Of a stretch of 64,000 nucleotides of DNA, positions 1 to 8,543 are shown one piece after another. Under the pieces are notes generated by a model that was not told the DNA's origin, searched no databases, and saw only the letters and a list, made by a program, of their open reading frames with translations. Positions within the stretch are counted from its first letter, which is position 1. Every line of letters starts with the position of its first letter. A program made the translations under genes and the position numbers. Source of the stretch: Pseudomonas sputi (lineage in GTDB: Bacteria > Pseudomonadota > Gammaproteobacteria > Pseudomonadales > Pseudomonadaceae). The stretch is from assembly GCF_021603585.1 (NCBI RefSeq), contig NZ_BQHI01000006.1:293870-357869 (forward strand), read 5' to 3'.

Positions 1-574
1 CGGGCTGGCACTGGCGATTGCAGGTGGTTTTGACGCCATTACCTTGGATCGAATGCTTCCCGATTTTGACGGACTGACGATTGTCAGTACATTGCGTAGT
101 CTCGGAATTCAAACGCCGGTCCTGATGATCAGCGCACTTTCAGACGTCGATGAGCGTGTTCAGGGGCTGCGCGCTGGCGGCGACGACTATTTGACCAAAC
201 CCTTTTCTGCTATCGAAATGGTTGCCCGTCTTGATGCGTTGCTTCGGCGCACCAGTGCGGATACAAGCCGTCCGCAACTCTGTTGCGGAAACCTGCAACT
301 GGATCTGGTTGAGCACAAACTGACTCGAAATGACGAGCACATCCTGTTGCTACCGACCGAATTCAAGCTACTCAATTACCTGATGCGCAATGCCGGTCAA
401 TTGGTCACCCGGACCATGCTTTTCGAAGAGGTCTGGGGTTATCACTTTGATCCTGGGACGAACATCATTGATGTTCACATTGGGCGGCTGCGCAAAAAGC
501 TCGAGGGTGACGAAGGTACTCCCGTCATTCATACAATACGTGGTACCGGCTATGTCCTTACTCCCAAAGACTGA
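1..574 (+). CDS. OmpR-family response regulator (5' end outside window)
   Basis: Partial gene; the reading frame is open from base 2 and the true start lies upstream. The visible 190 residues hold most of a receiver domain: the phospho-acceptor Asp in LDRMLP (codon at 47-49), then the conserved DDYLTKPF with the signalling Lys. A winged-helix DNA-binding domain follows from about residue 90, ending in GRLRKKL and IRGTGYVL, as in OmpR/PmrA/QseB-type regulators. It overlaps the following kinase gene by 23 bases, so the two are translationally coupled and should form one two-component system. The repeat hexamers at 1963-1989 are a candidate binding site. The exact orthologue cannot be named from this fragment. 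Confidence 0.93.
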   Translation, partial: GLALAIAGGFDAITLDRMLPDFDGLTIVSTLRSLGIQTPVLMISALSDVDERVQGLRAGGDDYLTKPFSAIEMVARLDALLRRTSADTSRPQLCCGNLQLDLVEHKLTRNDEHILLLPTEFKLLNYLMRNAGQLVTRTMLFEEVWGYHFDPGTNIIDVHIGRLRKKLEGDEGTPVIHTIRGTGYVLTPKD

Positions 575-1937
575 GGAATGGCGCTCGTCCGGTAGTCGAT
601 TGATCGGGTTCTACGCCGTGTTTTTTGTGGTTTGGGGCGCGCTCTTCACCGGAGTGTTGTACTGGCAAATATCCCACTACCTGGGGACCGTTGCAGAGCG
701 AACGTTATTGCAGCGGGCCCACTATTATCAAAAAATCGATGACGAAAAACTGGTGCAAGAACTGGCTGCCAGTGAAGCCTATTCAACCCCCGGGATTGAT
801 GCTTACGGATTGTTCACTGCCGACGGACAACACGTTGCCGGAGACTTGCTCAAACTGCGCTCCAATTTGCCCGATGATGGCAAGGTTCATTATCTCGAGC
901 GCGGACTGAGCATTGCGTTACCTGACAAGGAAACCAGAAGCAGTTATGCCCTCTTAGCACGCCGCCCTGACGGGCATATTCTTATTCTGGCGCGCGACGG
1001 TGGCTCGATCTTGGCCGTTGGCGGGATTATCGAGCAGGCATTGATGTGGGGATTTTCGTTAACACTCATCCCCGGATTGATTGGCTGGTATTTGTTGAGG
1101 CGTCTGCCGTTACGCCGCGTCAAACGCCTGCAGCTTTGTACCGAAAGTATCGTTTCTGGCAACTTGTCGGAGCGCTTGCCCTTATCCGCTCGCCGCGATG
1201 AGTTGGATATGCTGGCGAGCGCCGTGAATACGATGCTCGATCATATCGAGCAACTGATGCATGAGGTAAAGAGCGTCTGTGATGGAGTCGCCCACGATCT
1301 GCGTACGCCACTAACACGGCTGCGTGCAAGGCTTTATCAGCTCCAGCAACTGCCTATGGACAGTGATCATGAGCAAATATTGAATCAAGCCCTTGAAGAA
1401 AGCGAATCGATCATGGTGCGTTTTCAAGGCTTGCTTCGGGTTGCTGAACTCGATGACATTCGTCGCCGCTCGGCCTTTGCGCCGTTACAAATCATGGCGC
1501 TGCTGCAGCAGGCTCATGAATTTTATGAGCCTTTAGCTCTAGATCGTTCTCAGACGCTCTCCCTGGAAATAACCAATGACCTGCCCCAGTTGTATGGCGA
1601 CTCTTCGTTGATGTTTGAAGCCTTGGTCAACTTGCTCGATAACGCGATTAAATTTACCCCAGAGGGAGGCCACATCAAATTGCGAGGAAGTATCGAGGCA
1701 TCATCGGTCATCATTGAAGTTGCTGACGATGGGACTGGCATACCCGAGACAGACCGTACAAATGTCATCCGCAGGCTCTACCGAGGCGATGCCAGCAGAA
1801 TGCAGCCTGGGCATGGCCTCGGATTGTCCCTGGTCGCGGCCATCGTGAAATTGCACGGCTACACGCTGGATATCCAGCCCACCACCATGCATAGCGGTAC
1901 CCGCGTCTTGATTGTCTGCCCGATGGTGTCCCCTTGA
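552..1937 (+). CDS. sensor histidine kinase, partner of the upstream regulator
   Basis: 461 residues from the ATG inside the end of the regulator gene; a longer frame opens at 390 but would lie far inside the regulator. A membrane segment spans about residues 16-38, a periplasmic loop of roughly 110 residues follows, and a second segment lies near 155-178. After that come a HAMP linker, the dimerisation helix with the phospho-acceptor His248 in VAHDLRTPLTR, and an ATPase domain with the N box (LVNLLDNAIKF), G1 (ADDGTGIP) and G2 (GHGLGLSL). This is a standard inner-membrane class I kinase. Its ligand is unknown. The PmrA-box-like repeats downstream hint at a PmrAB-like system, which is inference only. 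Confidence 0.93.
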   Translation: MSLLPKTEEWRSSGSRLIGFYAVFFVVWGALFTGVLYWQISHYLGTVAERTLLQRAHYYQKIDDEKLVQELAASEAYSTPGIDAYGLFTADGQHVAGDLLKLRSNLPDDGKVHYLERGLSIALPDKETRSSYALLARRPDGHILILARDGGSILAVGGIIEQALMWGFSLTLIPGLIGWYLLRRLPLRRVKRLQLCTESIVSGNLSERLPLSARRDELDMLASAVNTMLDHIEQLMHEVKSVCDGVAHDLRTPLTRLRARLYQLQQLPMDSDHEQILNQALEESESIMVRFQGLLRVAELDDIRRRSAFAPLQIMALLQQAHEFYEPLALDRSQTLSLEITNDLPQLYGDSSLMFEALVNLLDNAIKFTPEGGHIKLRGSIEASSVIIEVADDGTGIPETDRTNVIRRLYRGDASRMQPGHGLGLSLVAAIVKLHGYTLDIQPTTMHSGTRVLIVCPMVSP

Positions 1938-1962
1938 TCTACGGACTTACCGGTATCTGCAC

Positions 1963-1989
1963 ATTAAATTTTACTTAATCCAGCTTAAT
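1963..1989 (+). promoter_or_regulatory. three TTAA hexamers, PmrA-box-like regulator site
   Basis: ATTAAA (1963), CTTAAT (1974) and CTTAAT (1984) repeat in the same orientation at 11- and 10-base spacing, about one helical turn apart. Direct TTAA-core hexamers with this spacing are the known binding mode of PmrA-type OmpR-family regulators. The site lies between the two-component genes and the carboxypeptidase gene, so it could control the latter. Confidence 0.5.
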
Positions 1990-2054
1990 TTGAGCCCCTC
2001 CCGAGCTCAGGGCTAGCTTTGCAGCACATTTTACTGATCCAAGGCCTCTTCCTT

Positions 2055-3263
2055 GTGAGATACCTGTTGTCCCCGCTTGTGTTAACAGTGCTCTGTCTAA
2101 CGATGCAAATAGTCTTCGCCAACCCTGCACTGGGTGAAACCCACTCACCTGGGGCGATGATCCCGGCGCCGCCCAAGCTCGGGGCTAAAGCCTGGATACT
2201 GATCGACGCGGCTACGGGTAGCGTGATTACCAGTCACAACAGCGATATGCGCTTACCCCCTGCGAGCCTGACGAAAATGATGACCGCGTTTGTTACCACA
2301 GCTGAAATCAAGGCCGGGCATGTCAAAGCTGATGACATCAGCTCCATTAGCGAAAATGCCTGGCGTACGGGGGGTTCAAGAATGTTTCTTGATCCAGGCA
2401 GCTCGGTTTCAGTTCGCGATTTGCTCAGCGGCGTGATTATCGACTCTGGAAATGACGCGAGCGTTGCCCTCGCCGAACATGTGGCCGGAAGTGAGGGTGC
2501 CTTCGTCGGGATGATGAATTCGACCGCATCTGAACTAGGTATGGGTAACACACATTTTGCGAATTCCACCGGGCTGCCGGATCCAGAGCATTATTCATCC
2601 GCTCGCGATATGGCTTTGCTGGCTCGGGCAATCATCAGCCAAGGGGCTCAGTCCTACGCCCTTTACTCCAGAAAACACTTTTCCTGGAACGGTATTCGGC
2701 AGGCCAATCGCAATCTGCTTCTATGGCGCGACGCAAGCTTTGACGGTTTGAAGACTGGCCATACTGAGGCCGCCGGCTATTGCTTGGTGGCGTCATCGCA
2801 CCGAGCCGGGCGACGCCTGATCAGTGTGATATTGGGTGCCAGCAGCGTACATAAACGCACGGCAGAAACGGAAAAGCTCATGGGTTATGGCTTTCGCTAC
2901 TTTGATACCCGAACGTACAAAAAAGCAGGGGAGATACTCTCGTGGCCTACGCTGTGGAAAGGTAAAGAACGGTTGATCGCTGTAGGACTACTGGACGATC
3001 TGACCCTCACCTTGCCAAAAAATGAGAATCGCGAGGTAGAGACACGACTGGAGATTGATGGACCTCTCGAGGCGCCTATTTCTGCTGGCACCATCGTTGG
3101 CCAACTGGATCTGTACGAAGCTGAGCAGAAACTTGGGAGCCTGCCATTGATAACACTTGAAGACGGTGAATCCGGTGTTTGGTGGATACGTTGGTGGGAC
3201 ACGATGCATCTGTTTTTTTACAAAACCATCCGCGATTGGTTCGATGAACCTGTGACTGCATGA
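2055..3263 (+). CDS. D-alanyl-D-alanine carboxypeptidase (PBP5/6 type)
   Basis: Penicillin-binding protein that trims the terminal D-Ala from peptidoglycan stem peptides in the periplasm. From the GTG start (402 residues) all three active-site motifs are present: Ser71-Leu-Thr-Lys74, Ser131-Gly-Asn, and Lys233-Thr-Gly. The N-terminus (VRYLLSPLVLTVLC) is a signal peptide. The C-terminal third is a beta domain, and the end (FYKTIRDWFDE) is an amphipathic helix like the membrane anchor of DacA/DacC. I chose GTG at 2055 because AAGG lies ten bases upstream; an in-frame TTG at 2019 would add 12 residues. The gene follows a two-component system and PmrA-box-like repeats, suggesting envelope-stress control. 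Confidence 0.9.
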   Translation: MRYLLSPLVLTVLCLTMQIVFANPALGETHSPGAMIPAPPKLGAKAWILIDAATGSVITSHNSDMRLPPASLTKMMTAFVTTAEIKAGHVKADDISSISENAWRTGGSRMFLDPGSSVSVRDLLSGVIIDSGNDASVALAEHVAGSEGAFVGMMNSTASELGMGNTHFANSTGLPDPEHYSSARDMALLARAIISQGAQSYALYSRKHFSWNGIRQANRNLLLWRDASFDGLKTGHTEAAGYCLVASSHRAGRRLISVILGASSVHKRTAETEKLMGYGFRYFDTRTYKKAGEILSWPTLWKGKERLIAVGLLDDLTLTLPKNENREVETRLEIDGPLEAPISAGTIVGQLDLYEAEQKLGSLPLITLEDGESGVWWIRWWDTMHLFFYKTIRDWFDEPVTA

Positions 3264-3329
3264 CCGTGGCCGACGTGACCTCGCACCGGCGTGGAAATCG
3301 TCGGAGAACTCACTGAGCAGGAGCATCCG

Positions 3330-3635
3330 ATGACCTCCGATGACTTGCGAAGAGAATTTGCACTGTCGAAGTTCTTCAATGGCAACTCATCACTGAATGA
3401 CGCCGTCCAAGGACTGAGTCAGGAAGAGAAAAAGGCATGTATCGAGTCAGCCTTTGAAGAAGAAGCCAAGCGCTTGGGGATCGAGGTGTGGGAACTGACG
3501 CTTACCCTGATTTCCGAGTCTCCCAAAGAACTTGAATATCTGACTCTAGCGTTTCATCGAGAAATAGCAGAAATGGTAGAAATGGAGTGGGAGGAGTATT
3601 GCAAGCTGAATGGAATTGACGGGCAGACTTCTTAA
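3330..3635 (+). CDS. small conserved protein, possibly DUF6388 family
   Basis: 101 residues, start chosen at the ATG with AGGAG seven bases upstream; an in-frame ATG-less extension from 3291 lacks a ribosome site. The protein is acidic, soluble and predicted all-helical, with no signal peptide or cysteine cluster. The C-terminus (MEWEEYCKLNGI) resembles the small DUF6388 proteins of Pseudomonas as I remember them, but I cannot confirm this. Function is unknown. It lies just after the carboxypeptidase and 17 bases before another small ORF, so the two small genes may be co-transcribed. Confidence 0.7.
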   Translation: MTSDDLRREFALSKFFNGNSSLNDAVQGLSQEEKKACIESAFEEEAKRLGIEVWELTLTLISESPKELEYLTLAFHREIAEMVEMEWEEYCKLNGIDGQTS

Positions 3636-3652
3636 GTCATTGGAGGACGATC

Positions 3653-3796
3653 ATGAGTTTTGAAGATATTTCAGCGGGCATTGATATTCCTGATGATTTT
3701 TCACAGTTTTGGATATCAACGCCCTTTAGCCTCGGACTCAATGGCCGAGGCGAGTTCTCTGGCATTTTTTCCGTGCGGTGCAGCCCAGAAGGCTAG
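3653..3796 (+). pseudogene. 47-codon ORF, possible remnant of inorganic pyrophosphatase
   Basis: A strong ribosome site (GGAGGA) precedes the ATG, and the 47-residue product starts MSFEDISAGIDIPDDF. This resembles the N-terminus of family I pyrophosphatases (MS...AGKDLPEDI). The end, TPFSL...SVRCSPEG, weakly echoes their TPYPL...IRCRPVG segment, as if the middle were deleted. It may equally be a genuine small protein. Its stop codon shares the bases CTAG with the stop of the convergent transporter gene, so the two genes end tail to tail with a four-base overlap. Confidence 0.4.
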
Positions 3797-5760
3797 CCGG
3801 TGAGGTGAAGAAAATGCATATGTCGCTCGTACTGATCAAGGATATCCCCAATCACGTCTTCGCGAGACCATCCCATAATATCGTGATCCTGCCCCCCTTC
3901 ACGTAGATGTACCTCGGCTCGAAAGTATTTACGCTCATCATCCTGCGTGTCACTTATTGCAAAGCTGGGCATGTTGTAGGGATGGGGTCGCACCTCATAA
4001 ATGAACTCAGGATTATCAGCACTTCCAACGCTGAGCCGAACGCTACCGTCCTCCACATCCTCGACATTGCAAGAATAGCCCTGCTTGCGCCATTCCTCCG
4101 CCACCGACTGGCAGGCCGGCTTTGCGGTCTCTGAAATGAAGCGAAGTATATGAGCTCGACGCGGGAACATGGCCATGGTTCTTAGCCGGCGTTGCCAGCC
4201 CCCCGTGCCACGAGCCGTGCCTGGCGAAAGTGATTGATAACGCAATCCGCGCTTTGTGGCGTCGAGCTTCAGCGCCTTGAGCAATCCTCGCATGCTGAAA
4301 AGAAGAATGATGGTGAACGGCAATGCGCTGGCAATGGTCGCTGTCTGTAGCGCTTTCAGACCGTCGGCCAACAGCAGTGCGATTGCCACCAAGCCCATGC
4401 TGCAAGCCCAGAAGACCCTTTGCCAGACTGGTGTTTTCGTAGACCCTCCCGAGGCCAGCATATCAACCACCATTGCCCCGGAGTCTGCGGAAGTCACAAA
4501 AAACACTAAGACCATGACGATGGCAACCAGTGAGATCACCCCGGAAAATGGGAAGTGCTGGAGGAAGGCAAATAATGCGAGGGATGTATCCTTATCGATG
4601 GCCGCTCCAAGGTCTGACAGCCCGTCTGTGAGAATCATGTGAATCGCGGTATTACCAAACACCGTCATCCACAGCAGTGTGAAACCCGCCGGCACCAGCA
4701 GAACGCCCGTCACGAATTCACGAATAGTTCGGCCACGAGAAATACGAGCGATGAACAGACCCACGAACGGAGACCAGGCCAGCCACCAGCCCCAGTAGAA
4801 CAGCGTCCACCCGCCAATCCAGTCCGTAGGCTGGTAGGCATACAGGTTCAAGGTTCGACTGATGATTTCCGTAAGATAACCTCCAGTGTTCTGTACGAAG
4901 GTTTGCAGAATGAACACCGTCGGTCCAAGCACGATGACCATTACAAGCAACAGAACCGCCAGGCTCAGGTTGAGCTCGGAAAGTCGACGTACCCCCTTGT
5001 CCAAGCCAGTGACGACAGAGATTGTGGCCAGGGCTGTTGTGGCAATGATCAAGATGATTTGCACTGTTGTGCTGATCGGTATATCGAACAGGGCGTTGAG
5101 TCCCGTATTGATTTGAGAGACACCAAAGCCAAGTGAGGTGGCGACGCCTAGAACGGTCCCGATGATCGCGAAGATATCGACAGCGTGGCCAATAGGGCCG
5201 TAGATGCGATCACCAATCAACGGATACAGGGCAGACCTCAGCGTTAATGGCAAGCCGTGCCGATAACTGAAGTAAGCCAGGATCATCGCTACGATGGCGT
5301 AGATCGCCCAAGCATGCAGCCCCCAGTGAAAAAAGGTGATTTTCATCGCCTCGCGGGCGGCCGCAACCGTACTGCCGTCCCCCACGGGCGGATTGAGAAA
5401 GTGCATGACGGGTTCAGCCACACCAAAGAACATCAAACCAATGCCCATGCCCGCCGAGAACAGCATCGCGAACCAGGTCGTGCTGCTGTAGTCCGGGGTA
5501 CTGTGATCCGGCCCCAGCTTGATGTCTCCGTACCTGCTCATGCCGAGGAAAACCACTGTGCCGAGAATGATGGCTACCGCCAATATATAAAACCAGCTCA
5601 CATTGGTAATGATCCAATGTTGGACATTGGCGAACACGACTTGGGCATGATTATGGAAGATGCTGGCGTATAGAACCAAGAGAAGCAGGATGACAGCTGA
5701 GGTGTAAAAAACCGGCGGGTTGAGCGTAGGTTCGGCGTTTGGGTCGGCATTGGGTGTCAT
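3793..5760 (-). CDS. betT: BCCT-family choline/betaine transporter, BetT-like
   Basis: 655 residues from the ATG preceded by AGGTGA; an upstream ATG at 5784 has no ribosome site. There are about twelve hydrophobic segments in the first 510 residues, with the family signature GMGIGLMFFGVAEPVMHF and the Trp-rich stretch WTLFYWGWWLAWSPFVG of the substrate site. The roughly 145-residue cytoplasmic C-terminal tail is typical of BetT-type choline carriers that respond to osmolarity. The expected role is proton- or sodium-driven uptake of choline or a related trimethylammonium compound at the inner membrane. No betIBA genes are adjacent, so the exact substrate is open; carnitine or betaine are alternatives. 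Confidence 0.85.
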   Translation of the reverse strand: MTPNADPNAEPTLNPPVFYTSAVILLLLVLYASIFHNHAQVVFANVQHWIITNVSWFYILAVAIILGTVVFLGMSRYGDIKLGPDHSTPDYSSTTWFAMLFSAGMGIGLMFFGVAEPVMHFLNPPVGDGSTVAAAREAMKITFFHWGLHAWAIYAIVAMILAYFSYRHGLPLTLRSALYPLIGDRIYGPIGHAVDIFAIIGTVLGVATSLGFGVSQINTGLNALFDIPISTTVQIILIIATTALATISVVTGLDKGVRRLSELNLSLAVLLLVMVIVLGPTVFILQTFVQNTGGYLTEIISRTLNLYAYQPTDWIGGWTLFYWGWWLAWSPFVGLFIARISRGRTIREFVTGVLLVPAGFTLLWMTVFGNTAIHMILTDGLSDLGAAIDKDTSLALFAFLQHFPFSGVISLVAIVMVLVFFVTSADSGAMVVDMLASGGSTKTPVWQRVFWACSMGLVAIALLLADGLKALQTATIASALPFTIILLFSMRGLLKALKLDATKRGLRYQSLSPGTARGTGGWQRRLRTMAMFPRRAHILRFISETAKPACQSVAEEWRKQGYSCNVEDVEDGSVRLSVGSADNPEFIYEVRPHPYNMPSFAISDTQDDERKYFRAEVHLREGGQDHDIMGWSREDVIGDILDQYERHMHFLHLTG

Positions 5761-5960
5761 GCAAGTCACCTGGAAATAAAGCACATCCTTGACGTATCAG
5801 GTGGCGCTTTGGGTTGCCCTTCAGCGCCATGTTCCGTTACACCTGCGGGTCAATGACATTAAGTGAAAATAAAAACCGAACGCCCAAAGGCACTCGGATC
5901 ACAGCGCTTAGCGTAGCACTAGGATGGGATAGCCTGGATGCTCGAAGGTTCCGGATCGCC

Positions 5961-6200
5961 CTACTCGCCTTGAGCATCCACCACTTCGATCCGAGTGATT
6001 CCGACCAGGCTCGCCTGCTCGATAATCTCCTCGGGTGTGGAGTCAGCATCAGGCATGATCAGGCTGTTCTCACCGTCCCCGAAATGTAACTGCAACACGT
6101 GCATGGCCGCGTCCTGAATGGGCAATTCAGGCTGTTGCAGTTCAAGCTGATGGGTACGGGGCTGATCGTTGAACAGATACGTGATCGTGTAATTGCGCAT
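5961..6200 (-). CDS. small conserved hypothetical protein, 79 aa
   Basis: Start chosen at the ATG giving MRNYTITYLF, preceded by GAGGG; the frame is open further upstream but without a start that has a ribosome site. The product is small, acidic and soluble, with a beta-rich first half and a C-terminal segment EEIIEQASLVGITRIEVVDA. I do not recognise a domain. It is single, between the BCCT gene and another small ORF on the same strand. Codon use is like the neighbours, which supports a real gene. Confidence 0.65.
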   Translation of the reverse strand: MRNYTITYLFNDQPRTHQLELQQPELPIQDAAMHVLQLHFGDGENSLIMPDADSTPEEIIEQASLVGITRIEVVDAQGE

Positions 6201-6306
6201 GGATGACACCCTCAGAATAGTAATCGTCAACCATCCTGACTGAGTGGTCAGCTTATAGTTCAAGTAGATGGCTGTTCATGCATTTCGATTCAATCAGCCG
6301 CTCTGA

Positions 6307-6588
6307 TCAGCCTCGCGACAATGACTTCAAACGCTCCACCAGCGCGGCTTCGAAAATGATGTAAAGCCTCTCGGCATCGCCGGCACGCAAAGCACCGCCG
6401 GTTTCCAGTCCCAGCACGAAACCATCCGCCCTCGCCCCTGCCTTGACAGCAATGATCATCGAGTCTGCCCGGACAATCTGCGCCAGCAGCCGATCGGCTT
6501 CCCGCTGGATCTTTTCGCCCAACACCACGCCTTCCACATCGCCACCCAACCGGACTCCGATTTGTGACAGAACCCCTTTCAGCAACAA
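6307..6588 (-). CDS. small hypothetical protein, 93 aa, TTG start
   Basis: The only plausible start is TTG, four codons after an in-frame stop, with GAG/AGG bases just upstream. The product has a regular amphipathic composition (EKIQREADRLLAQIVRADSMIIAVKAG), no signal peptide and no recognisable domain. A second frame on the same strand (6290-6616) is longer but is Arg/Cys-rich with poor composition, so I prefer this one. The lack of an ATG and the position just downstream of the regulator gene leave open that this is a decayed or 5'-truncated gene. Confidence 0.5.
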   Translation of the reverse strand: MLLKGVLSQIGVRLGGDVEGVVLGEKIQREADRLLAQIVRADSMIIAVKAGARADGFVLGLETGGALRAGDAERLYIIFEAALVERLKSLSRG

Positions 6589-6647
6589 GGGCCTGCTCTC
6601 TCAATACACCTCGCAAATCTATTCAATGTCCGCGCAACGCAGTCTCG

Positions 6648-7616
6648 TCATTCTTGCTCGGTGCGGATACGCCGCTCGTGGAATCTGGCATCTCGTCGAA
6701 CCGCCTGCGGCGGAACGCCAAACCCTCGCATGAACACTTCGCGCATGTGGCGACGGTCTCGAAATCCCGTTTCCTTCGCCACGCGGTCCATGCTGTGACG
6801 ACTTTGCTCGATCATCAGGCGAGCGGCCTCCAGACGCAGGCTTTCAACAGCCTTGGCCGGTGACTGACCTGTCTCGGCGGTAAACACCCGGGTGAATTGT
6901 CTGGGGCTCAAGTGCACGACGTCGGCAAGTTCCTCCACGCTGAGCGGGCGATCCAGGTGCGTGCGCGCATACTCCAGCGCACTTTGAATACGGTCAGACT
7001 TTGGAGCAAGCGTGAGCAGTTCCGAATGCTGGGATTGCCCGCCCGAGCGCCGTTGATGCATGACCAGCTTGTGCGCCACCGACCTCGCCATGTCCGTCCC
7101 CAAGTCCTTTTCAACCATGCCCAGCGCCATGTCCAGCGCGGCTGTCATGCCAGCCGACGTCCAGATGGGACCGTCGACGATGAAGATCCGGTCTTCCTCG
7201 ACCTCGATTTTCGGATGCAGCTCACGGAGCTTGTTCGCATACGCCCAGTGGGTGGTCGCCCTTCGATGGTCCAGAACACCAGCCTGTGCCAGAACGAACG
7301 AACCGGTGCACAGACCCGCTGTGCGTCGGGCTCCGTCGACGAAGGCGCGCACACTGGCCAGCACCTCTTCACCCGGAGGGTTCAACGGGGTCAGCGTACC
7401 GGTAATCATCCAGGTGTCAGCCAATCCCGGGGCGCCCAGAGGGAGCGTGTCGATGTACATGCCCAGCGAGGAACGCACTGTGCCGCCGCCGATCGAGAAG
7501 TTCTGGACCTTGTAGATCTCTTCCCCCGCGACGATGTTGGCGAACTCGAATACAGCCTGGGTTGCCAGGGACATCACCTGAAAACCTTCGGTAATCAGAT
7601 AGCCGACGCGATGCAT
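6648..7616 (-). CDS. GlxA-like transcriptional regulator (DJ-1/PfpI + AraC domains)
   Basis: 322 residues with AGGAG before the ATG. The first about 190 residues form a DJ-1/PfpI (class I amidotransferase-like) fold with the nucleophile-elbow motif AGLCTGSFVLAQAG. The last about 100 residues hold two helix-turn-helix units of the AraC/XylS type (LSVEELADVVHLSPRQFTR, then VAKETGFRDRRHMREVF). This arrangement is that of GlxA/ArgR/CdhR-type activators, which sense small metabolites. The gene is divergent from two dehydrogenase genes across a 106-base gap and is probably their regulator. The inducer is unknown. Confidence 0.9.
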   Translation of the reverse strand: MHRVGYLITEGFQVMSLATQAVFEFANIVAGEEIYKVQNFSIGGGTVRSSLGMYIDTLPLGAPGLADTWMITGTLTPLNPPGEEVLASVRAFVDGARRTAGLCTGSFVLAQAGVLDHRRATTHWAYANKLRELHPKIEVEEDRIFIVDGPIWTSAGMTAALDMALGMVEKDLGTDMARSVAHKLVMHQRRSGGQSQHSELLTLAPKSDRIQSALEYARTHLDRPLSVEELADVVHLSPRQFTRVFTAETGQSPAKAVESLRLEAARLMIEQSRHSMDRVAKETGFRDRRHMREVFMRGFGVPPQAVRRDARFHERRIRTEQE

Positions 7617-7722
7617 GACTGAACTCCTTTTTGAATGTCCTTAAACACTACCATATACGTCGTTTAAGACATCACCCCCCTCCTTCATCATGGCTCCACA
7701 CCCAACCCCACGGAGCTTGATC

Positions 7723-8520
7723 ATGACGCAACAATACAAAGGCACTGCGCTCATTACCGGCGCGTCCACCGGCATCGGCTCGATCTACGCCGAACACCTT
7801 GCCCGCCGCGGGTACGACCTGGTGCTGGTGGCACGCAACCGTGAACGTCTGAACACACTGGCCAGCCGTCTGACTACCGAAACCCGGCAGAACATCGAAG
7901 TGTTGCAGGCAGATCTCGGCCGCCCGGAGGACCTCGCCAAGGTAGAACGCAAGTTGCGTGAGGACGCCAGCATCACCTTGCTGGTCAACAATGCCGGCAT
8001 CGGCACCCATACCGGCCTGCTGGAGAGCGATGTCGAGCGGATGGCCGAGATGATCACGCTGAACGTCACCGCCCTCACCCGCCTGACCTACGCCGCGATT
8101 CCAGGTTTTGTCGCCCGTGAACAAGGCGCCGTGATCAATATTTCGTCCATCGTCAGCCTGGCGCCAGAGCTGCTCAACGGCGTGTACGGCGGCAGTAAAG
8201 CCTACGTCACCGCATTCACCCAGTCCCTGCACAAGGAACTCTCGGATAAAGGCATCCGGATTCAGGCTGTCCTGCCCGGCGCGACCGCAACGGACTTCTG
8301 GCAGATCGGTGGATTGCCTGTCGAGCATCTGGATCCGGGCATCGTGATGTCGGCCCAGGACCTGGTCGCCGGCGCCCTGCAGGACTTCGACAACGGCGTG
8401 CTGATCTCCATCCCCTCGATGCACGACCTGCAAGGCTACGAGCGTTACGAAGCCAGCCGCCAAGCCTTGTTCTCCGAACTTTCGAGCAACCGGCTCGCAC
8501 CGCGCTACAACGCCAACTGA
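7723..8520 (+). CDS. short-chain dehydrogenase/reductase (SDR)
   Basis: 265 residues; the start MTQQYKG is preceded by GGAG, and the longer frame from 7690 is not needed. It has a classical SDR Rossmann fold: the NAD(P)-binding motif TGASTGIG near residue 14, the NNAG motif, and the catalytic Ser followed by YGGSK. The Arg pair after the second strand (VARNRERL) suggests NADP preference. The sequence falls in the DltE/YdfG-like general oxidoreductase group, whose substrates cannot be read from sequence. It stands first in a two-gene unit with another SDR, divergent from the GlxA-like regulator. Confidence 0.9.
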   Translation: MTQQYKGTALITGASTGIGSIYAEHLARRGYDLVLVARNRERLNTLASRLTTETRQNIEVLQADLGRPEDLAKVERKLREDASITLLVNNAGIGTHTGLLESDVERMAEMITLNVTALTRLTYAAIPGFVAREQGAVINISSIVSLAPELLNGVYGGSKAYVTAFTQSLHKELSDKGIRIQAVLPGATATDFWQIGGLPVEHLDPGIVMSAQDLVAGALQDFDNGVLISIPSMHDLQGYERYEASRQALFSELSSNRLAPRYNAN

Positions 8521-8543
8521 TCGCTATCTAAAGGATATGAATC

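Noticed and set aside
3793-5760. The BCCT gene as part of a betIBA choline operon
   Set aside because: No dehydrogenase or BetI-like regulator is adjacent, so only the transporter family is supported.
5814-6089. 91-codon plus-strand frame before the small minus-strand gene
   Set aside because: It overlaps the better-supported 79-residue gene, and no ribosome site precedes it.
6290-6616. 108-codon frame overlapping the 93-residue ORF on the same strand
   Set aside because: Cys/Arg/Gly-rich shadow composition; the other frame is much more protein-like.
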